Under the pieces are notes generated by a model. It worked only from the letters and a program-made list of their open reading frames with translations. It was not told the origin of the DNA and ran no database searches. A program made the position numbers and the translations under genes. From Brachionus koreanus (taxonomy: Eukaryota > Rotifera > Eurotatoria > Ploima > Brachionidae), in the NCBI GenBank assembly GCA_016987375.1, contig PJRA01000313.1, positions 3,598,404 to 3,662,403 of the forward strand: a stretch of DNA of 64,000 nt, in the 5' to 3' direction. Each line of letters starts with the position of its first letter. The stretch's first letter is position 1. Below are positions 1 through 11,629 of the stretch, in pieces.

Positions 1-14
1 ATTTAATATTTAAG

Positions 15-1141
15 ATTTGACATATATCGCAAAATTCCAAAGGATCTCACTCAGCCGACCAAGACTGGAGCAACTATATCCATTATTTGCATTCTTTTCA
101 TTCTTTTTTTAATGTTTTCTGAATTTGTCGGATTCATTTTGCCTGAAGTGTAAATTATTTTTATTATTTTTTATTAGTTTTGAATTTTTGTTAAGTCAAA
201 GTCAACTATTTGTTCACAACTCAGAAAAAAAAAGCTCAGATGACGGAAGAATACCCGTCACATTAGACGTTTCTGTATTCAAAATAAAATGCAAATGTAA
301 CTTTTTTTTGTTAAGATATTTTTCTAAAAAAATAACAAAACATATAATTTTATTAGACTTAGGACTTGACATACAGGATGATTTGGGAAGACATGAGGTC
401 GGTTTTATAGACAATGCTATTAAGACTGATATCAATAATGATGAAGGTATATACAAACTTCATTGGAATAAGATTTTAAGATTTTTTATCAGGTTGTCGA
501 ATGAAAGTAACTTTTAAAGTTAACAAAGTTCCAGGAAATTTTCACATATCCACACATGGATCAGCAGAGCAGCCCGAAGATCCTAACATGAGCCATAAGA
601 TAAATGATTTAACTTTTGGAGAACACGTAGCCCATTTAAATTCAATTCCAGACTCATCTTTTGCATCATTAAACGGAAATGAACAACAGTCTATTGAAAG
701 TAGTTTATTTTTTATTTAACTTTGAATATACTTAAAATTAATTTTAGAAATTGCATCTCATGATTATATAATGAAAATTGTTCCAACTATCTATGAAAAT
801 CTACAGGGTAAACAAGTTTATCCATATCAGTTCACTTATGCTCACAGAGTAAGCCAATTTTTTGAAAAAATTACTACTATTCTAAAATGATTGCCTATCT
901 TATCTAGGAGTATGTTCCATATGCACATGGAGGGTTTCGAGTTCCTCCAACCATCTGGTTCAGATATGATTTAAACCCAATTACAGTGAAATATACAGAA
1001 AAAAGAAAACCGTTCTATACATTTTTGACCACAATATGCGCCATTGTGGGCGGAGCATTTACAGTTTCTGGCATTATTGATTCCATGATATTTACTGCAT
1101 CTGAAGTATTTAAAAAACACCAAATGGGAAAGCTTGGCTAG
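15..1141 (+). CDS. ERGIC1: ERGIC1 (ERGIC-32) homologue, 5' end outside the window
   Basis: Cargo-receptor family membrane protein that cycles between ER, ERGIC and cis-Golgi. Exons 15-149, 196-296, 357-446, 493-699, 748-848 and 908-1141 join in phase across introns of 46-60 bp, giving about 289 residues, so only a handful of N-terminal residues are missing compared with the human protein (about 290). Seen in order: the FDIYRKIPKDLTQPT start followed by a first membrane segment, the luminal signature GLDIQDDLGRHEVG, VNKVPGNFHISTH, SHDYIMKIVPTIYEN, then FRYDLNPITVKYTEKR and a second membrane helix ending in KKHQMGKLG before the stop. Both membrane segments and the Erv41/46 luminal core are present. 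The closest family member from memory is ERGIC1, not ERGIC2 or ERGIC3. The first base shown is the last base of a split codon, so at least one upstream exon exists outside the window. Confidence 0.93.
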
Positions 1142-1245
1142 AATATTTTGATGTTTTATTTTAATATTAATCTATAGTTAGTTTTATTTTAGGGAAAGCT
1201 TGACAGCTAAATAATATTTAAAAAAAAATAATTTATAAATATTTA

Positions 1246-1251
1246 AATAAA
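1246..1251 (+). promoter_or_regulatory. Polyadenylation signal of ERGIC1
   Basis: A canonical AATAAA lies 105 bp after the ERGIC1 stop. In such AT-rich DNA this hexamer also occurs by chance; position alone supports the call. Confidence 0.45.
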
Positions 1252-3979
1252 GTTTTTTTGGAAAAAAAATAATAAAAATATTTGCATATTTATTTTTCAT
1301 CATGTAAATTATTTTAAATGATAAATTTTCTAATTAAAATCTAATCAAAATATTGGTGATAATGTTGAAAAATTGTTCAATTAAAATCAGAGTATTTGAG
1401 ATTAATAGAAAAGTAGCGTTTGTTCAAAACGAGTTTTATTGGCTATGATATAAATGATGTAAATTTATAGTTTTTTTTTAGATTTATTTTAAAACTTTGT
1501 TTTGCTTAAAAATAAATAAATTTCTAGCTGATTGAGATGCGTTCAAACATTATTCACCAAATAAATTGTTTTTATTGTAGAGCAAAAACGATAGGTGTTT
1601 AATATAAACTTTAATTGCTTAAAATGGCTTTGTATTAGATTGAGGCATCACTTTGATTTGTTCATTTTAGTTTTATTCATTAACTAGTTTAAATTCTTTG
1701 ATTAAATTTGAAGATTGATTGATACGTCTCTCAAAATGGATAGCTATATCTTTAGTTAAGAATTGAATAAAAATTTGATTCAAAATAAAAAGGTTAGAAA
1801 TTATGTAAAAAAAAATTTATTCAAATTTGGACAAAAATATCAAGTAATTTAAAAAATGTTCAATAAAAAATTCAAATCATTTTTATGATTTTTTTAATTT
1901 TCTTCTTTTTTTTTTAAATTCAAATATTGTTAAAATTTATATGAAAAATTTTAATTTTTTGGCATTAAGTTTTTTTTTTTTCTAATTAATTACTTTAGCA
2001 TATATGAGTTAAATTTTCATAAAAATTAATATATTATTAACAATCTTTTTTATGATTTCTTTTTTTATCTTATTAATCTAAAACAATAAACTATAGGATC
2101 AAAGGAATAAAATCAATTAATTCTTAAAAATTACAAATTTACAGTTTTGGATTAAATTTAATTAAATTTTTTTGCTAATGATCAAGTGCTTAAAGTTGAA
2201 TTTCAAAGTGTATACACTTTAATTTAAAAAATATTTATTCAAGGTTAAATGGATTATAAATTATTCACGATTTATTTGATTGAGTTTAATGAAAAAAAAT
2301 CTTAAGCCTTTGTCTATGACATTTAATTGCATTAAAAGATTAATTTTGAGAAAAATGCAGATTAATTAACCAAAACTCACGACAAGATACATATTTGTAT
2401 AAATTAACAAAAAATACAACAAACTTAAAATTTAAATTCAATTTTTTATTTAATTTTTTATTATTTTTTCATATGTCATTTAGATTTTTAATAGTCTTAA
2501 TCTCATATTTGAATTTTTTTCCATGAAATTTTAATTATACACAAAATGTTAATATACACACGATAAACATTAGATGAGATTTTAAATAAGAGCATTTTAA
2601 TTGAATATTTGGCAAAAATTTAAGTTTTAGTAGAATTTTGAATCAACAAACTTTCCAAAATAAAATTTTCGAAATATCAAAATTTAAATAAACTAGATAA
2701 AAACCTGTAAAGGTAGCAAGTGTTGTCGTAAAAATTATCATTTGAAAATTAGTAAAATATTTAAAATGATAATGGAATATTAAAATAGGTTTTCTGATAA
2801 TAGATTCGAACAGTTATTCATTAAATTTCATCCTATTTTTTTTAATATTTGGTAGGTGAAGGCTAGATAAGATAAAATTGAGTACGCTTATAAAAATGAA
2901 AATTTTTGCACTTTTTTCCAATTATAATTTGTGTCTTGTCTTGCTTGTAGGAAAAAATCATTTCATCAAATATTTCTTTTTATCAATAATTTATTTATTA
3001 ATTTTATCAAAAATTGCCTAACTTTTTTTTTCCAACAAATAAGAATAAGTTTTAAAGCAAATAATTTTTCTTTTTTTGCTAAATCAAATTAAGCTTTAGG
3101 ATCCGAACAAGATTAGAAAATAAAAGATTAAAAATTTAATTATTTATTTAAAAATTTTAAATTAATATTGTAATGGAGTACAATAAAAATGGGCTAAAAA
3201 CATGCATTAATTTGAATTATGAAATTTGAGCATAATATTAATTTAGGACACATAAATTTTGAGCCAAAGTAAATTGAACAAAACGAAATCTCAGAAAGCA
3301 AGTATTTTGAGAACATTTTGTCTAAAATTGTTCAAATTAAAATAGAACAAGAAATTAGTTTTTTTCTTTCGGTTAATTAAAAATAAATGCCAGAAGAATC
3401 TTTGGCATAAGCTAACTGATTAATTTGTTTCGGTATAATTAGATTCTAATCCTTGGTGTAATCGGTACTTGAGAGATATGAAAAGAGTAATGATTTATTA
3501 CTTGAAATAAATAGGGATTATAATGCTGATGTTAGTACTAGAGTTTAAAAACATAAGGAAAGAATTGTCTAAGAAGCATTCAAATAATTCAACAGTGCCA
3601 GTAATAATGTTGGATAAATCGGCACGATTGCTCCATTATGTAAGTTCATTTGCTCGATTTTGTGATCATTAAGGCAATATCTTGTAAGCTTTTATCTTAT
3701 TTGCGTAGAAAATTATCTCTATTCTAGAATAGAATTGCATTTAGTAGTTTTTTTTTTCAAACAATCGAATAATAAAAATAAATTATTATAAAAAAAATTT
3801 AATAGTTTAAATTATTTTTCCGACTCAATTAGCTTACAAGTTTTCCTAGCCCAGAAATATAAGTAATCTGGTTAACGCCAAGCTTCACCTAAATTATGCT
3901 TAGCTGTTTATCTACACACTTAATTTTGGTATTTAAGATAAACATAACTATTTTTATAAACTAAAAACAAAGCTCGAAA
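1252..3979. other. AT-rich intergenic spacer
   Basis: About 2.7 kb of homopolymer-rich A/T sequence with no open frame above 60 codons and no motif I recognise. A perfect 16-bp palindrome at 2205-2220 is the only local structure noted. The last few hundred bases presumably hold the promoter and 5' leader of the LIM-domain gene, but no core element can be defended. Confidence 0.6.
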
Positions 3980-5143
3980 ATGCATTACTGTAAAAAGTGT
4001 TCAAAAGCTATTGAGCCTCCGTCACCAATAGCCACATATGAAAACAACTATTTTCACCCGGAATGCTTGAGATGTAGCATGTGCAATCAGTCAGTGAGTG
4101 GTCGTCAGTTTATTAAGGAAAAAAATGGTTCTTTGACATGTGAAGACTGTAATGCCAAAGTGGCACCAAAGTGCAATAAATGCAACAAAATTTTCAGCCC
4201 TGGCGTTTCATACAAGAAAATAACTGATGAGTTATTTTTTCACAATGAATGTTTTGTGTGTGCTGGTCCATGTCGCAAACCGATTGGTGCTGATTTCTAC
4301 GATTTAGAAAATGGAAAATTTTTGTGCGAGAGCTGCTACGACAAATACGACATGGACTATGAAAAATTTATGGATAATGATGAATCATTGGTAAATAGAG
4401 CGCCACCACCGATTCCAAAAGATAATCCACCACCTTTTCAAGAAGAAAACCTTAACGTAAATGAAGTAGATAAACTAGCTAATCGTTTTCAATCAAATGT
4501 GAACGTAACATTGAACGATAAAACTTCAAAGCCGAATGTTCAAAGTTTACCAGCAGTTCAACGAGAGAGACCAAAGCCACCAGTCAAAGAAGTGTCAGAA
4601 AAATGTGCCAAATGCAATCAGGATTTAGTAGGAACTATCACTGTTTATAACGATAAAAAATATCACACTAAATGCTTTGTGTGTTGGCAATGTAATGAAG
4701 AGTTCAAGGAAAAATCTTTTTTTAAAAATAATGGAAATCCAATTTGCCGCTCTTGTCACAGCCGTAACTTAGTCGAAAGCGCCTCAAGATGTGCAAAATG
4801 TACACAACCTATTTTGGACACAGTTGTTACTTTTAAGAATAGAGAATACCATGATTATTGCTTGGTGTGTCACATGTGCTCATGTAGACTGGCTGGACAG
4901 AGTATATTTATGGATAAACATGACAACCCGTATTGTGTTGTATGCTTTACAAAAAAAGAGGGAAAAAATTGTTCATTTTGTCACCAGATAATTTCTCCCA
5001 ATCAACCAAATTTGGTCTTTGAGGATAAATATTTTCACAAAGAATGTTTTAAATGTGAAAAGTGTGGACGAGTAATTTCATCAAGTGAGTCGTTTTACAA
5101 AGGTGAAAGTGAAAATGGAGCTATTTGTACTAGTTGTGTATAA
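3980..5143 (+). CDS. Five-LIM-domain protein, FHL-like, intronless
   Basis: A 387-residue protein made almost only of LIM zinc fingers, which act as protein-binding modules in cytoskeletal or transcriptional scaffolds. LIM1 is at residues 4-57, LIM2 65-119, LIM3 209-259, LIM4 271-322 and LIM5 331-386. Each has the Cys-x2-Cys, His-x2-Cys pattern and closes with a Cys-x2-Cys pair, as in the FHL family. Residues 120-208 form a linker without zinc ligands, with a proline-rich stretch (APPPIPKDNPPPF). LIM2 is slightly unusual: the spacing between its middle cysteines is three residues instead of two (CFVCAGPC). The first zinc ligand is at residue 4 and no alternative upstream ATG is needed, so the start is well placed. 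There is no half-LIM at the N terminus as in true FHL proteins, so a gene symbol is not given. No intron interrupts the 1.16-kb frame. Confidence 0.88.
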   Translation: MHYCKKCSKAIEPPSPIATYENNYFHPECLRCSMCNQSVSGRQFIKEKNGSLTCEDCNAKVAPKCNKCNKIFSPGVSYKKITDELFFHNECFVCAGPCRKPIGADFYDLENGKFLCESCYDKYDMDYEKFMDNDESLVNRAPPPIPKDNPPPFQEENLNVNEVDKLANRFQSNVNVTLNDKTSKPNVQSLPAVQRERPKPPVKEVSEKCAKCNQDLVGTITVYNDKKYHTKCFVCWQCNEEFKEKSFFKNNGNPICRSCHSRNLVESASRCAKCTQPILDTVVTFKNREYHDYCLVCHMCSCRLAGQSIFMDKHDNPYCVVCFTKKEGKNCSFCHQIISPNQPNLVFEDKYFHKECFKCEKCGRVISSSESFYKGESENGAICTSCV

Positions 5144-6569
5144 GAAATCTAGCTTGATTTATTTTAAATATTTAGTTTATAACAGTCAATCATAAAACTT
5201 TAAAGGGCATTTAGAATTAAATTAATTTTTCGTAATTCGGCTTGAATTTATATATATTAGAGTTTAAAATTTATTTTTTCAATAAAAAAAAATATCTATA
5301 ATTTGTTTTAATTCAAAAGCTTTTCTATATTAAAACAGCTTAATATTCTATTGTGTATAAAATAATCTTTTAGTATATACATTAGTCTAAAATTAATTTT
5401 CGTTTTATTCTAATCTCTAAAGAATAAATAAAAATTATTTAGAATTTTCAGATAAGAAAATTTATTCAAATGTTAAAATCATTTGAAATTCTCTCAGCTA
5501 TTCTTTAAGATATATTAAAAATTTTTCGAATTTTTTTATAACTTAAAAATATTAACCTTATTGTAATAAAATATGAAAAACAATTTAATTAAAAAATTAT
5601 TTTGACATTATTTAAAGATATTTATTCAAACATCAATTCAATTAATTGTCATTCATTTACTTAAGTTTCTCTAAATCTTTATAAGTTAAAAATTGTAAAA
5701 TTTTTTCGAATTCTTTTTAATTTTGAAAATTTCTGAATTAAAAAATTCTATTCTCTTAGCAAAAACATGAATTTATTTATTTATGAGTATTTAGAGTTAT
5801 GCAGTTCTACTTTTTAAATATTGAATCCTTAGAAATTATTCATTATATTTTTTCTCTTCACCAGTTTCAATGCTTTCTATGCTTTTGTCTGTATTCATAG
5901 AACACTTGATAAATTTTTTAGATTTATTTCTACAAAAAAAATATAATAAAATTCAAATGTATAAAATCTAAGGATTTCAAATTCTACTTCATAGCAGAAT
6001 CACTAAAAATTTTTATTTTTTTTTCAATAATTTAGAACTAAATAAAATAATGACTACATTTATAATCTACTAAAAAACTTTATCATCCTCTAAAAAAGCG
6101 TTGAACTTTCTTGACTAATACAAAGTAAAATTGAAAATTAGTACTAATAAAAAATCAATTTTTAATTGTTTATTTTAAAATTTTTTGCATTTAAAAAAAA
6201 AAATGTTTCCTATAGAAAAGCTAAATAACTAGCCAGCAAGTAAAATTTCTAATTTTAAAACTTGAATTTGATTACATTACGACTATGAGTTGTCTATTGT
6301 TCTTCTAATTCGACTTGATTGTATTTTCTAGATCGACTCAGCTAGTCGATTGACAAAATTGAATCAAAAAACAGTTAAGTGGAAAAAAGGGAAAAAAATT
6401 AACATTTAAAATTAAAATTATCGGAACCTATTCTTCTTTTGTCTTAATTTTTAATTTATTTTATTAAAAATTTTTTTACATCGCCTATGAGACGTTCAGA
6501 CTGCTTGCTTGTTAATAGTTTTTTTTTCTTATTATTTTGGTTATTAGAAAACTTTATTAAAAAATACTA
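5144..6569. other. AT-rich intergenic spacer
   Basis: About 1.4 kb downstream of the LIM gene. AATAAA-like hexamers near 5281 may be its polyadenylation signal. I see no coding signal in either strand and no tandem repeat. Confidence 0.55.
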
Positions 6570-6890
6570 AAAAGTACCTTTGAAAGACTTCGACCAGCAT
6601 GCAAATCAATCTGCTTTAGCAAGGAAACAAATCTCAAATTGTACAACTCTTTGGTAAAAGCAACACTGATGTACTGAAGTGAATGTTGAGGGATGTGTGA
6701 TAAAAAAAGTCTAAAAACTTTCAAACCTGGAAGCCTACAGAGAATTCTTGGGATATACTGGCCTAGACATTGTCGAATGCTGACCTATAAAAGAACTAAT
6801 TCAGAGCTATTAGTTCAATGCATTAAGAAAAATAGATTGCGATGTTTTGGACATGCACTTAGAACGAAAGAAAAAAGAATATATCACTAA
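6570..6890 (+). pseudogene. LINE reverse transcriptase C-terminal remnant
   Basis: A decayed fragment of a non-LTR retrotransposon. The forward frame reads KSICFSKETNLKLYNSLVKA, then LMY, two TGA stops where such proteins have a YGSE-x-W block, then LQRILGIYWPRHC and RLRCFGHALRTKEK. This order (KxxLxxYNxxVKAxLLYGSExW, LRRILxIxWPD, RxxRWxGHxLR) is the typical tail of LINE ORF2 proteins after the catalytic core. The stops and the lack of any upstream RT core mark it as dead. The boundaries are approximate. Confidence 0.75.
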
Positions 6891-7756
6891 TATTCAAAAT
6901 ATAAATGTAAAATGAATCCTATTGAAAGTTTTTGGTGTTTTTCAAAAAATTTTTGGCAGAAACGAAAAGATCAAACTGATAGGAGTCTTTGACTTATTTT
7001 TGATTCAAGAAAGAAATTTTAAAAAACTGATATGAATATTAAACTTTGGAGAAGATTTTGGAAGATAGTCTTAGCATATCATAATAAAAAAACTATTTTA
7101 TGACTTGTTATGATTATTTTTGACTATTTTTTTCTTTTTTTTTGTTGAATAAATACTTATGAGATTGAGGTGGTAACCCATGATTTTGTAAAACAAAAAA
7201 TTTGCTACAAACCTAACATATTTTAGTGGTAAGTTTTTTCTAAAAATTAAATTAGTAACTTGCCTTTGAGGCTAAATAAAACTAGATAAATAACTCTGCT
7301 CCCTTTTTATGACGATTTGTATCAAAATAAAAAAATCAAAGAACATTTGAGAGAATAAACATTAAAAATGATAAAAAAAATAAAGATTTGAATTTCCCTA
7401 ATTATTCTTGAAATATAATTAATATTTCATAAATAAGAATACTAAAAACCTTAATCCACATCTTTCTATAAACTTTGAAAAAATTGATTTATTATATTTA
7501 TTAATTTAAATAAATAAAAAACCGATGAAATTTTTATTTTTAATCAATGAAACATTATGAATCTGTACACTTCTCATCGATGAAAAATCGATTTAATTTT
7601 TTTTATTCATTAATGTTACATCAAATTTTGATTGACAGGGATAACTATGAAATGGAATGATATAAAGAATTCATTTTGATAATAATGTAAACTTAATACA
7701 AAAATACATAATAATGTAATTGCCTAAAAAAAGCCCATTTTTCAATGAACTGAATC
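6891..7756. other. Spacer with a possible transposase scrap
   Basis: Mostly AT-rich filler. At about 6910-6985 the forward frame reads KMNPIESFWCFSKNFWQKRK, which recalls the NxIESxW block near the end of some DDE transposases, but nothing else of such a protein can be found around it, so I do not call an element. Confidence 0.3.
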
Positions 7757-7981
7757 TTAACAAAAAAGTCCTTCAATTGACACCCCAAGGGCGACATAAG
7801 CTAGAAAGACCAGTAGTAACATGCAATAATCACGAAAGAGCTCATTGAAACCGGAATGACATGGGGAGAAGCACCGGTAAAGAAAAAAGATCGAGTTGAG
7901 TGTAAATCTATAAATTATGCTCCATAAGGAGTAAATAAGAAAAAAAAAAATTTTTAATATGTTGACAGTAATTAATAGCAC
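7757..7981 (-). CDS. Hypothetical small hydrophobic ORF, possibly an exon
   Basis: An open frame of up to 74 codons with two hydrophobic stretches, one near the N terminus and one near the C terminus (CMLLLVFLAYVALGVSIEG). The stretch at roughly 7770-7870 is clearly less AT-rich than its surroundings, which is what first drew attention, and resembles the composition of true exons in this window. I recognise no family, the start codon is not convincing, and no splice partner could be defined. It sits 160 bp beyond the 3' end of SREK1 on the same strand. It may be coincidence or an old transposon scrap. Confidence 0.18.
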   Translation of the reverse strand: MLLITVNILKIFFFLIYSLWSIIYRFTLNSIFFLYRCFSPCHSGFNELFRDYCMLLLVFLAYVALGVSIEGLFC

Positions 7982-8085
7982 AAAGTTAAATTTAATCAGT
8001 AAAAAGGTAAAAGTGCATTTATTTTTAATTTAAATTTATTAATTTTATTCAAATAAAAATGAAAAAAAAAAGTTATTTACATTGT

Positions 8086-8091
8086 TTTATT
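8086..8091 (-). promoter_or_regulatory. Polyadenylation signal of SREK1
   Basis: AATAAA on the minus strand, 54 bp past the SREK1 stop codon. Confidence 0.5.
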
Positions 8092-8144
8092 TTGCTCTTA
8101 TAATTAGAATTTAAATACAATTTAAATTTAATTGAAAAAATAAT

Positions 8145-9428
8145 TTAAGATGACCTATCTCTAGACCGTCTTTTATCTTTTTTTTCTTTTTTATTACTAG
8201 ACGAGCGATCTTTATCGCTTTTATCCTTTTCTCTGTCTCGGTCCTTATCATCTTTTCTTTTTTTATTGCTAGATCTTGAACCCGAGTGGGATCGTCTATT
8301 TTTTTCTCTTTCTCTCTCTCGCTTTTTGTCTCGTTCGCGTTCTTTTCTTTCTTTTTCTTTTGAACGCGACCTTCTTGATGATTTTGATTTCGATTTGGAA
8401 TTTGATCTCGATTTTCTTTGTTTTTTTGGAGGTGATGACTCTACTGTCGAATCAGCCTCGTCCGTAGACTTAGATGAATTATCAGAAATTGAACCATTTT
8501 TCTCTCGCTTTCCGTGCCTACTTTTATGATTTTCAGTCTTATTTGATGTTTTTTCTTTTTTAATATCGTCAACACAAATTTGCTGCTTTTTGTTTTCCGG
8601 AATCTGAATAGTCTGAGTGCTGTGATTAACTTTCATTTGCCTTTCAGCAAATTTGAATCCATTTAGACACAAAGCTTTGACCACAGATGGTTGTTCGCTA
8701 AATTCAATAAATGCACCCAACGAGTCTGACTCCAAATCAACTCCTTCAAATGGTTTAATTGCGTCACTCGATTTTCCAGTATTTTCATATTCAACATTTT
8801 TTATACTTTTTGTCATTCGAATGTATTTTATTTCACCAATTTGAGAGAAAAAATCATATACATTTGCCAAAGTCACTCTTGGATCTAAGTTTGATATAAA
8901 TACGGTGCGTCGTATCTGATCAATTTTAGCCGGATCGGTAGTACCTGGTAAGTTCGGGTACTCAGGCAATGATCTGTCAGTCAAATTCATATCTTTTGTT
9001 TCAATGTAAGTTTTTGCTGGCTTGTCATCTTTGGTTGGTACAGTTACTTTTCGATTAATTACCTTGTGGGACCATGTTGGACCATTAGGCAGCATTACAA
9101 TATTGGTGTTAATTGAAGGACAAAATTTTAATGCACTTGATTCATCAGGTATACGAGCACTGGATGATGAGCTGCTCGGTCTTACAAGACTAATCAAAAG
9201 TGGTCGATCAATGTAAACCGTGCTAGTCAAATTAAGAGCAGCTTGAGCTGTTTCGCTGCTCGTAAATTTAACATAACCAACTTTGGCCGCTACATTTGAA
9301 GATTTTGATTCCGATTCGGGATATATTACAATGTCATCAATTCGACCTAAATTGGAAAACAAAGCTCTAAATTGTTCCCTAGTAACACTGGTGGGAACAT
9401 TAGTTACTTGAATAACACGGGTAGACAT
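8145..9428 (-). CDS. SREK1: Splicing regulatory protein SREK1 (SRrp86-like), intronless
   Basis: A 427-residue nuclear SR-related splicing regulator. RRM1 spans residues 5-83 and begins VIQVTNVPTSVTREQ, matching the N-terminal RRM of long SREK1 isoforms. RRM2 spans about 174-270 and is introduced by the family signature DPAKIDQIRRTVFISNL. Residues 330-427 are an Arg/Ser/Lys/Glu/Asp-rich tail with repeated RS, KSKS and RE-type dipeptides, typical of the SR-rich and RE-rich tail of this protein. RRM2 carries an insertion of about 27 residues (208-235) in the loop before RNP1 compared with the human protein as I remember it. The tail is shorter than in mammals. The start ATG directly precedes the first RRM. 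The gene has no intron, unlike most neighbours. It lies head-to-tail with PSMA1, with 354 bp between them. Confidence 0.9.
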   Translation of the reverse strand: MSTRVIQVTNVPTSVTREQFRALFSNLGRIDDIVIYPESESKSSNVAAKVGYVKFTSSETAQAALNLTSTVYIDRPLLISLVRPSSSSSSARIPDESSALKFCPSINTNIVMLPNGPTWSHKVINRKVTVPTKDDKPAKTYIETKDMNLTDRSLPEYPNLPGTTDPAKIDQIRRTVFISNLDPRVTLANVYDFFSQIGEIKYIRMTKSIKNVEYENTGKSSDAIKPFEGVDLESDSLGAFIEFSEQPSVVKALCLNGFKFAERQMKVNHSTQTIQIPENKKQQICVDDIKKEKTSNKTENHKSRHGKREKNGSISDNSSKSTDEADSTVESSPPKKQRKSRSNSKSKSKSSRRSRSKEKERKERERDKKREREREKNRRSHSGSRSSNKKRKDDKDRDREKDKSDKDRSSSNKKEKKDKRRSRDRSS

Positions 9429-9782
9429 TTTGAATTACTCAGTTTTAGTCTAATTTTGTCTGTTCATTTATGCCTTTAATAAATGTAAATTAATTTTTTT
9501 ACATTAATCTTTTTCTTTTAATTAGGACCCTTTCCAAGAGCCTAAAATAATATTCGAGTAGTTACACCCGTTGCAAAAGAACAGGTTATTTTTTTTTTCA
9601 AATTAAAAAATAATATCAAAATTTTTTTTGTGAAATTTTATTTCAGAAATATATGTCCAAATCGAAAAAAAAAATATTTAAAAAAAATATATACTGAATT
9701 GATCGAAGTTTGTATAAATTAAAGATAGCTATTTATTTGTTACACTGGATTCTGAATGGATTTGGTTCTAAAACTATGATTT
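9429..9782. other. Short spacer between PSMA1 and SREK1
   Basis: 354 bp between two minus-strand genes. It must hold the PSMA1 3' UTR and the SREK1 promoter. An AATAAA on the minus strand at 9732-9737 (46 bp after the PSMA1 stop) is the probable PSMA1 polyadenylation signal. No other element is evident. Confidence 0.5.
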
Positions 9783-10739
9783 TTAATGTTCCATGCTCTC
9801 AGCTAAAACATTGACTCTTGCTTCTGATGTTGGTCGACCATGGTCATCATCGTCGCCTGGTCCTGGACGATCATCAGGGCCTGAGTTTCCTCTCGCATCT
9901 CCTTCTATAGCATCCAAGTAGGGTTTTACTCTTTCATCATCGAAAATGGTGAATGGCATATCTTGGCCAACAATGCCAAGTGAGCAATTTTTGGTTGTTA
10001 GCTCAATTTCGTTCGGTAGTGTGTCACGTAAGGCTCTTAGGGCATGTTTTATTGCATCATCAAGTGTACTATTTGGAAATTCGTTCAGATGCTTTTCTAA
10101 ATATGTTCTTGCCGATTGAGATCGTGCACCTATTGCCATAGCTTTGCATTCATAAAAGTTGGCCGATGGACAAGTTTGATACAAGTGTGCACCCAAGTCA
10201 TCATAGCCAGCTACCAAAAGTCCTACACCGAATGGACGACGACCATATCTTTGAGTTGGAATTTGTGATTCTTTTTAATAGTTTTTTTTTACTCTAATTT
10301 TATTATTTCATATAAATTTTAAAATTTACTGCTTCCAAGGAGAGAGACTAATCTTGAAACAGGCATTGGGGAATCATATGCATACTTGTTATTCAAACAT
10401 TCATTTCTCATAAATCTGCTTAAAATTCTAGCATCGGCTGAAAGTCCTGCAATGCTAATACCCAAGTGATCATCAATTGGAACTATTTTTTTCTGATGAG
10501 CACTCAATTCAGAAGAGGCTCTTTTCAGAGCAACAAGAACTACATGGGTCTTTGTTTTGATTCCTACGGTTGCTGAGCCTTGCTTAACAGCTTCCATGGC
10601 ATATTCAATTTGATAAATTCTTCCTTGCGGACTCCAGACACTCACATCACTATCATATTGATTTCGAAACTTCAATTTTATAAAGAATAAATTTTTAAAG
10701 AATTTCTTTTTTCCTTGCTGATTAAATCTTATTTACCAT
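9783..10739 (-). CDS. PSMA1: Proteasome subunit alpha type-1
   Basis: A structural alpha subunit of the 20S proteasome outer ring. Exons on the minus strand: 10739-10737, 10669-10330 and 10270-9783; total 831 nt, 276 residues (human 263). The first coding exon is only the ATG, directly followed by a GTAAAT donor; exon 2 then gives [18 protein letters not shown]. Seen motifs: the N-terminal alpha-subunit signature [27 protein letters not shown], the [14 protein letters not shown] block spanning intron 2, [21 protein letters not shown], and the conserved extreme C terminus ending SMEH, as in animal PSMA1. Alpha subunits lack the catalytic Thr, as here. Introns are 67 and 59 bp. The gene is divergent from the prolyl-hydroxylase-like gene with 890 bp between the two ATGs. 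Confidence 0.95.
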
Positions 10740-11629
10740 TTTGAATCGGTGTAATCGGTTTAGTCAGAAATATATTGATAAATTAAGTTTTCTAAAATGA
10801 ATGTCTATTAAAAAATGACGATTTCAAATTTGAAAAATTTAAGAATTATACACTCATGCTTTTTTGAACTTTTTTTAGTTCTGTGCTTAAATGCAAAAAT
10901 TAATTATATAAATGTAGTAGATTTTTCATTTTTTAAAATTGTTCTAAATTTTCTGTGCATTTGGGAAAGATTAAAATTAAGTTGAATAATTTATAAAAAA
11001 AAAAAATTTAATCAAATCAAATTTTCTAGTGGCTTTTTTAATTTGAAAAATTATTTAAGAATTTTTAATTTAAATCAATTTTAAAAATTAGAATTTAATT
11101 TCAAATAAATATATTTCAAATATATTAATAAATATTTTAATATTTTAATTTTGTTTTGTTAAAAAAAAATTTTTGGGTTTTAAATAATCTTATCGGATAA
11201 AAAACCGAAATAAACCTAACATGTTTTGTTTTCTAGTTTTTTCGTTAAAAATTTTTAATATTTTATGAAATTTTACAATTTACTTTACATGATATTTTAA
11301 ATTTTCAAAATTTACTACCTAAAAAAAAAGTACAAAAATCATCTGAAAATTTTGATAAAAAAAAAGTACCAAATTTATTATAAAAATTATATTCTTAATC
11401 TCTTACAAAGTGTTATTAATTCTATTTCTTAGAGGGATCTTAGACTCATCGCCTGATAAACTCAACATGTGAGATGAATTTATTTGTATCTATAAAGATA
11501 GTAAATTTTGATTGTCGAAAATTAAAAAATCACATGACTAAATAAATATCTTATCTATTTAATTCAGTCAAATTAAGCTAAATATTTTTGTTTCTTACTG
11601 TTAAAATTAAAAATTATTTTCATCTCAAA
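10740..11629. other. Divergent intergenic region
   Basis: 890 bp between the PSMA1 ATG (-) and the hydroxylase ATG (+), so it should contain two divergent promoters. The sequence is A/T homopolymer-rich and I cannot point to a defensible TATA box or initiator. No ORF or repeat seen. Confidence 0.5.

Noticed and set aside
2205..2220. Perfect 16-bp palindrome AAAGTGTATACACTTT
   Set aside because: Isolated, far from both neighbouring genes, and short palindromes are expected by chance in such AT-rich DNA.
6910..6985. NPIESFW-like peptide suggesting a DDE transposase end
   Set aside because: Only one short block; no ends, no target duplication, no other transposase motif nearby.
8266..8529. Long plus-strand frames opposite the SREK1 RS tail
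   Set aside because: They are the antisense shadow of the repetitive Arg/Ser/Lys codons.
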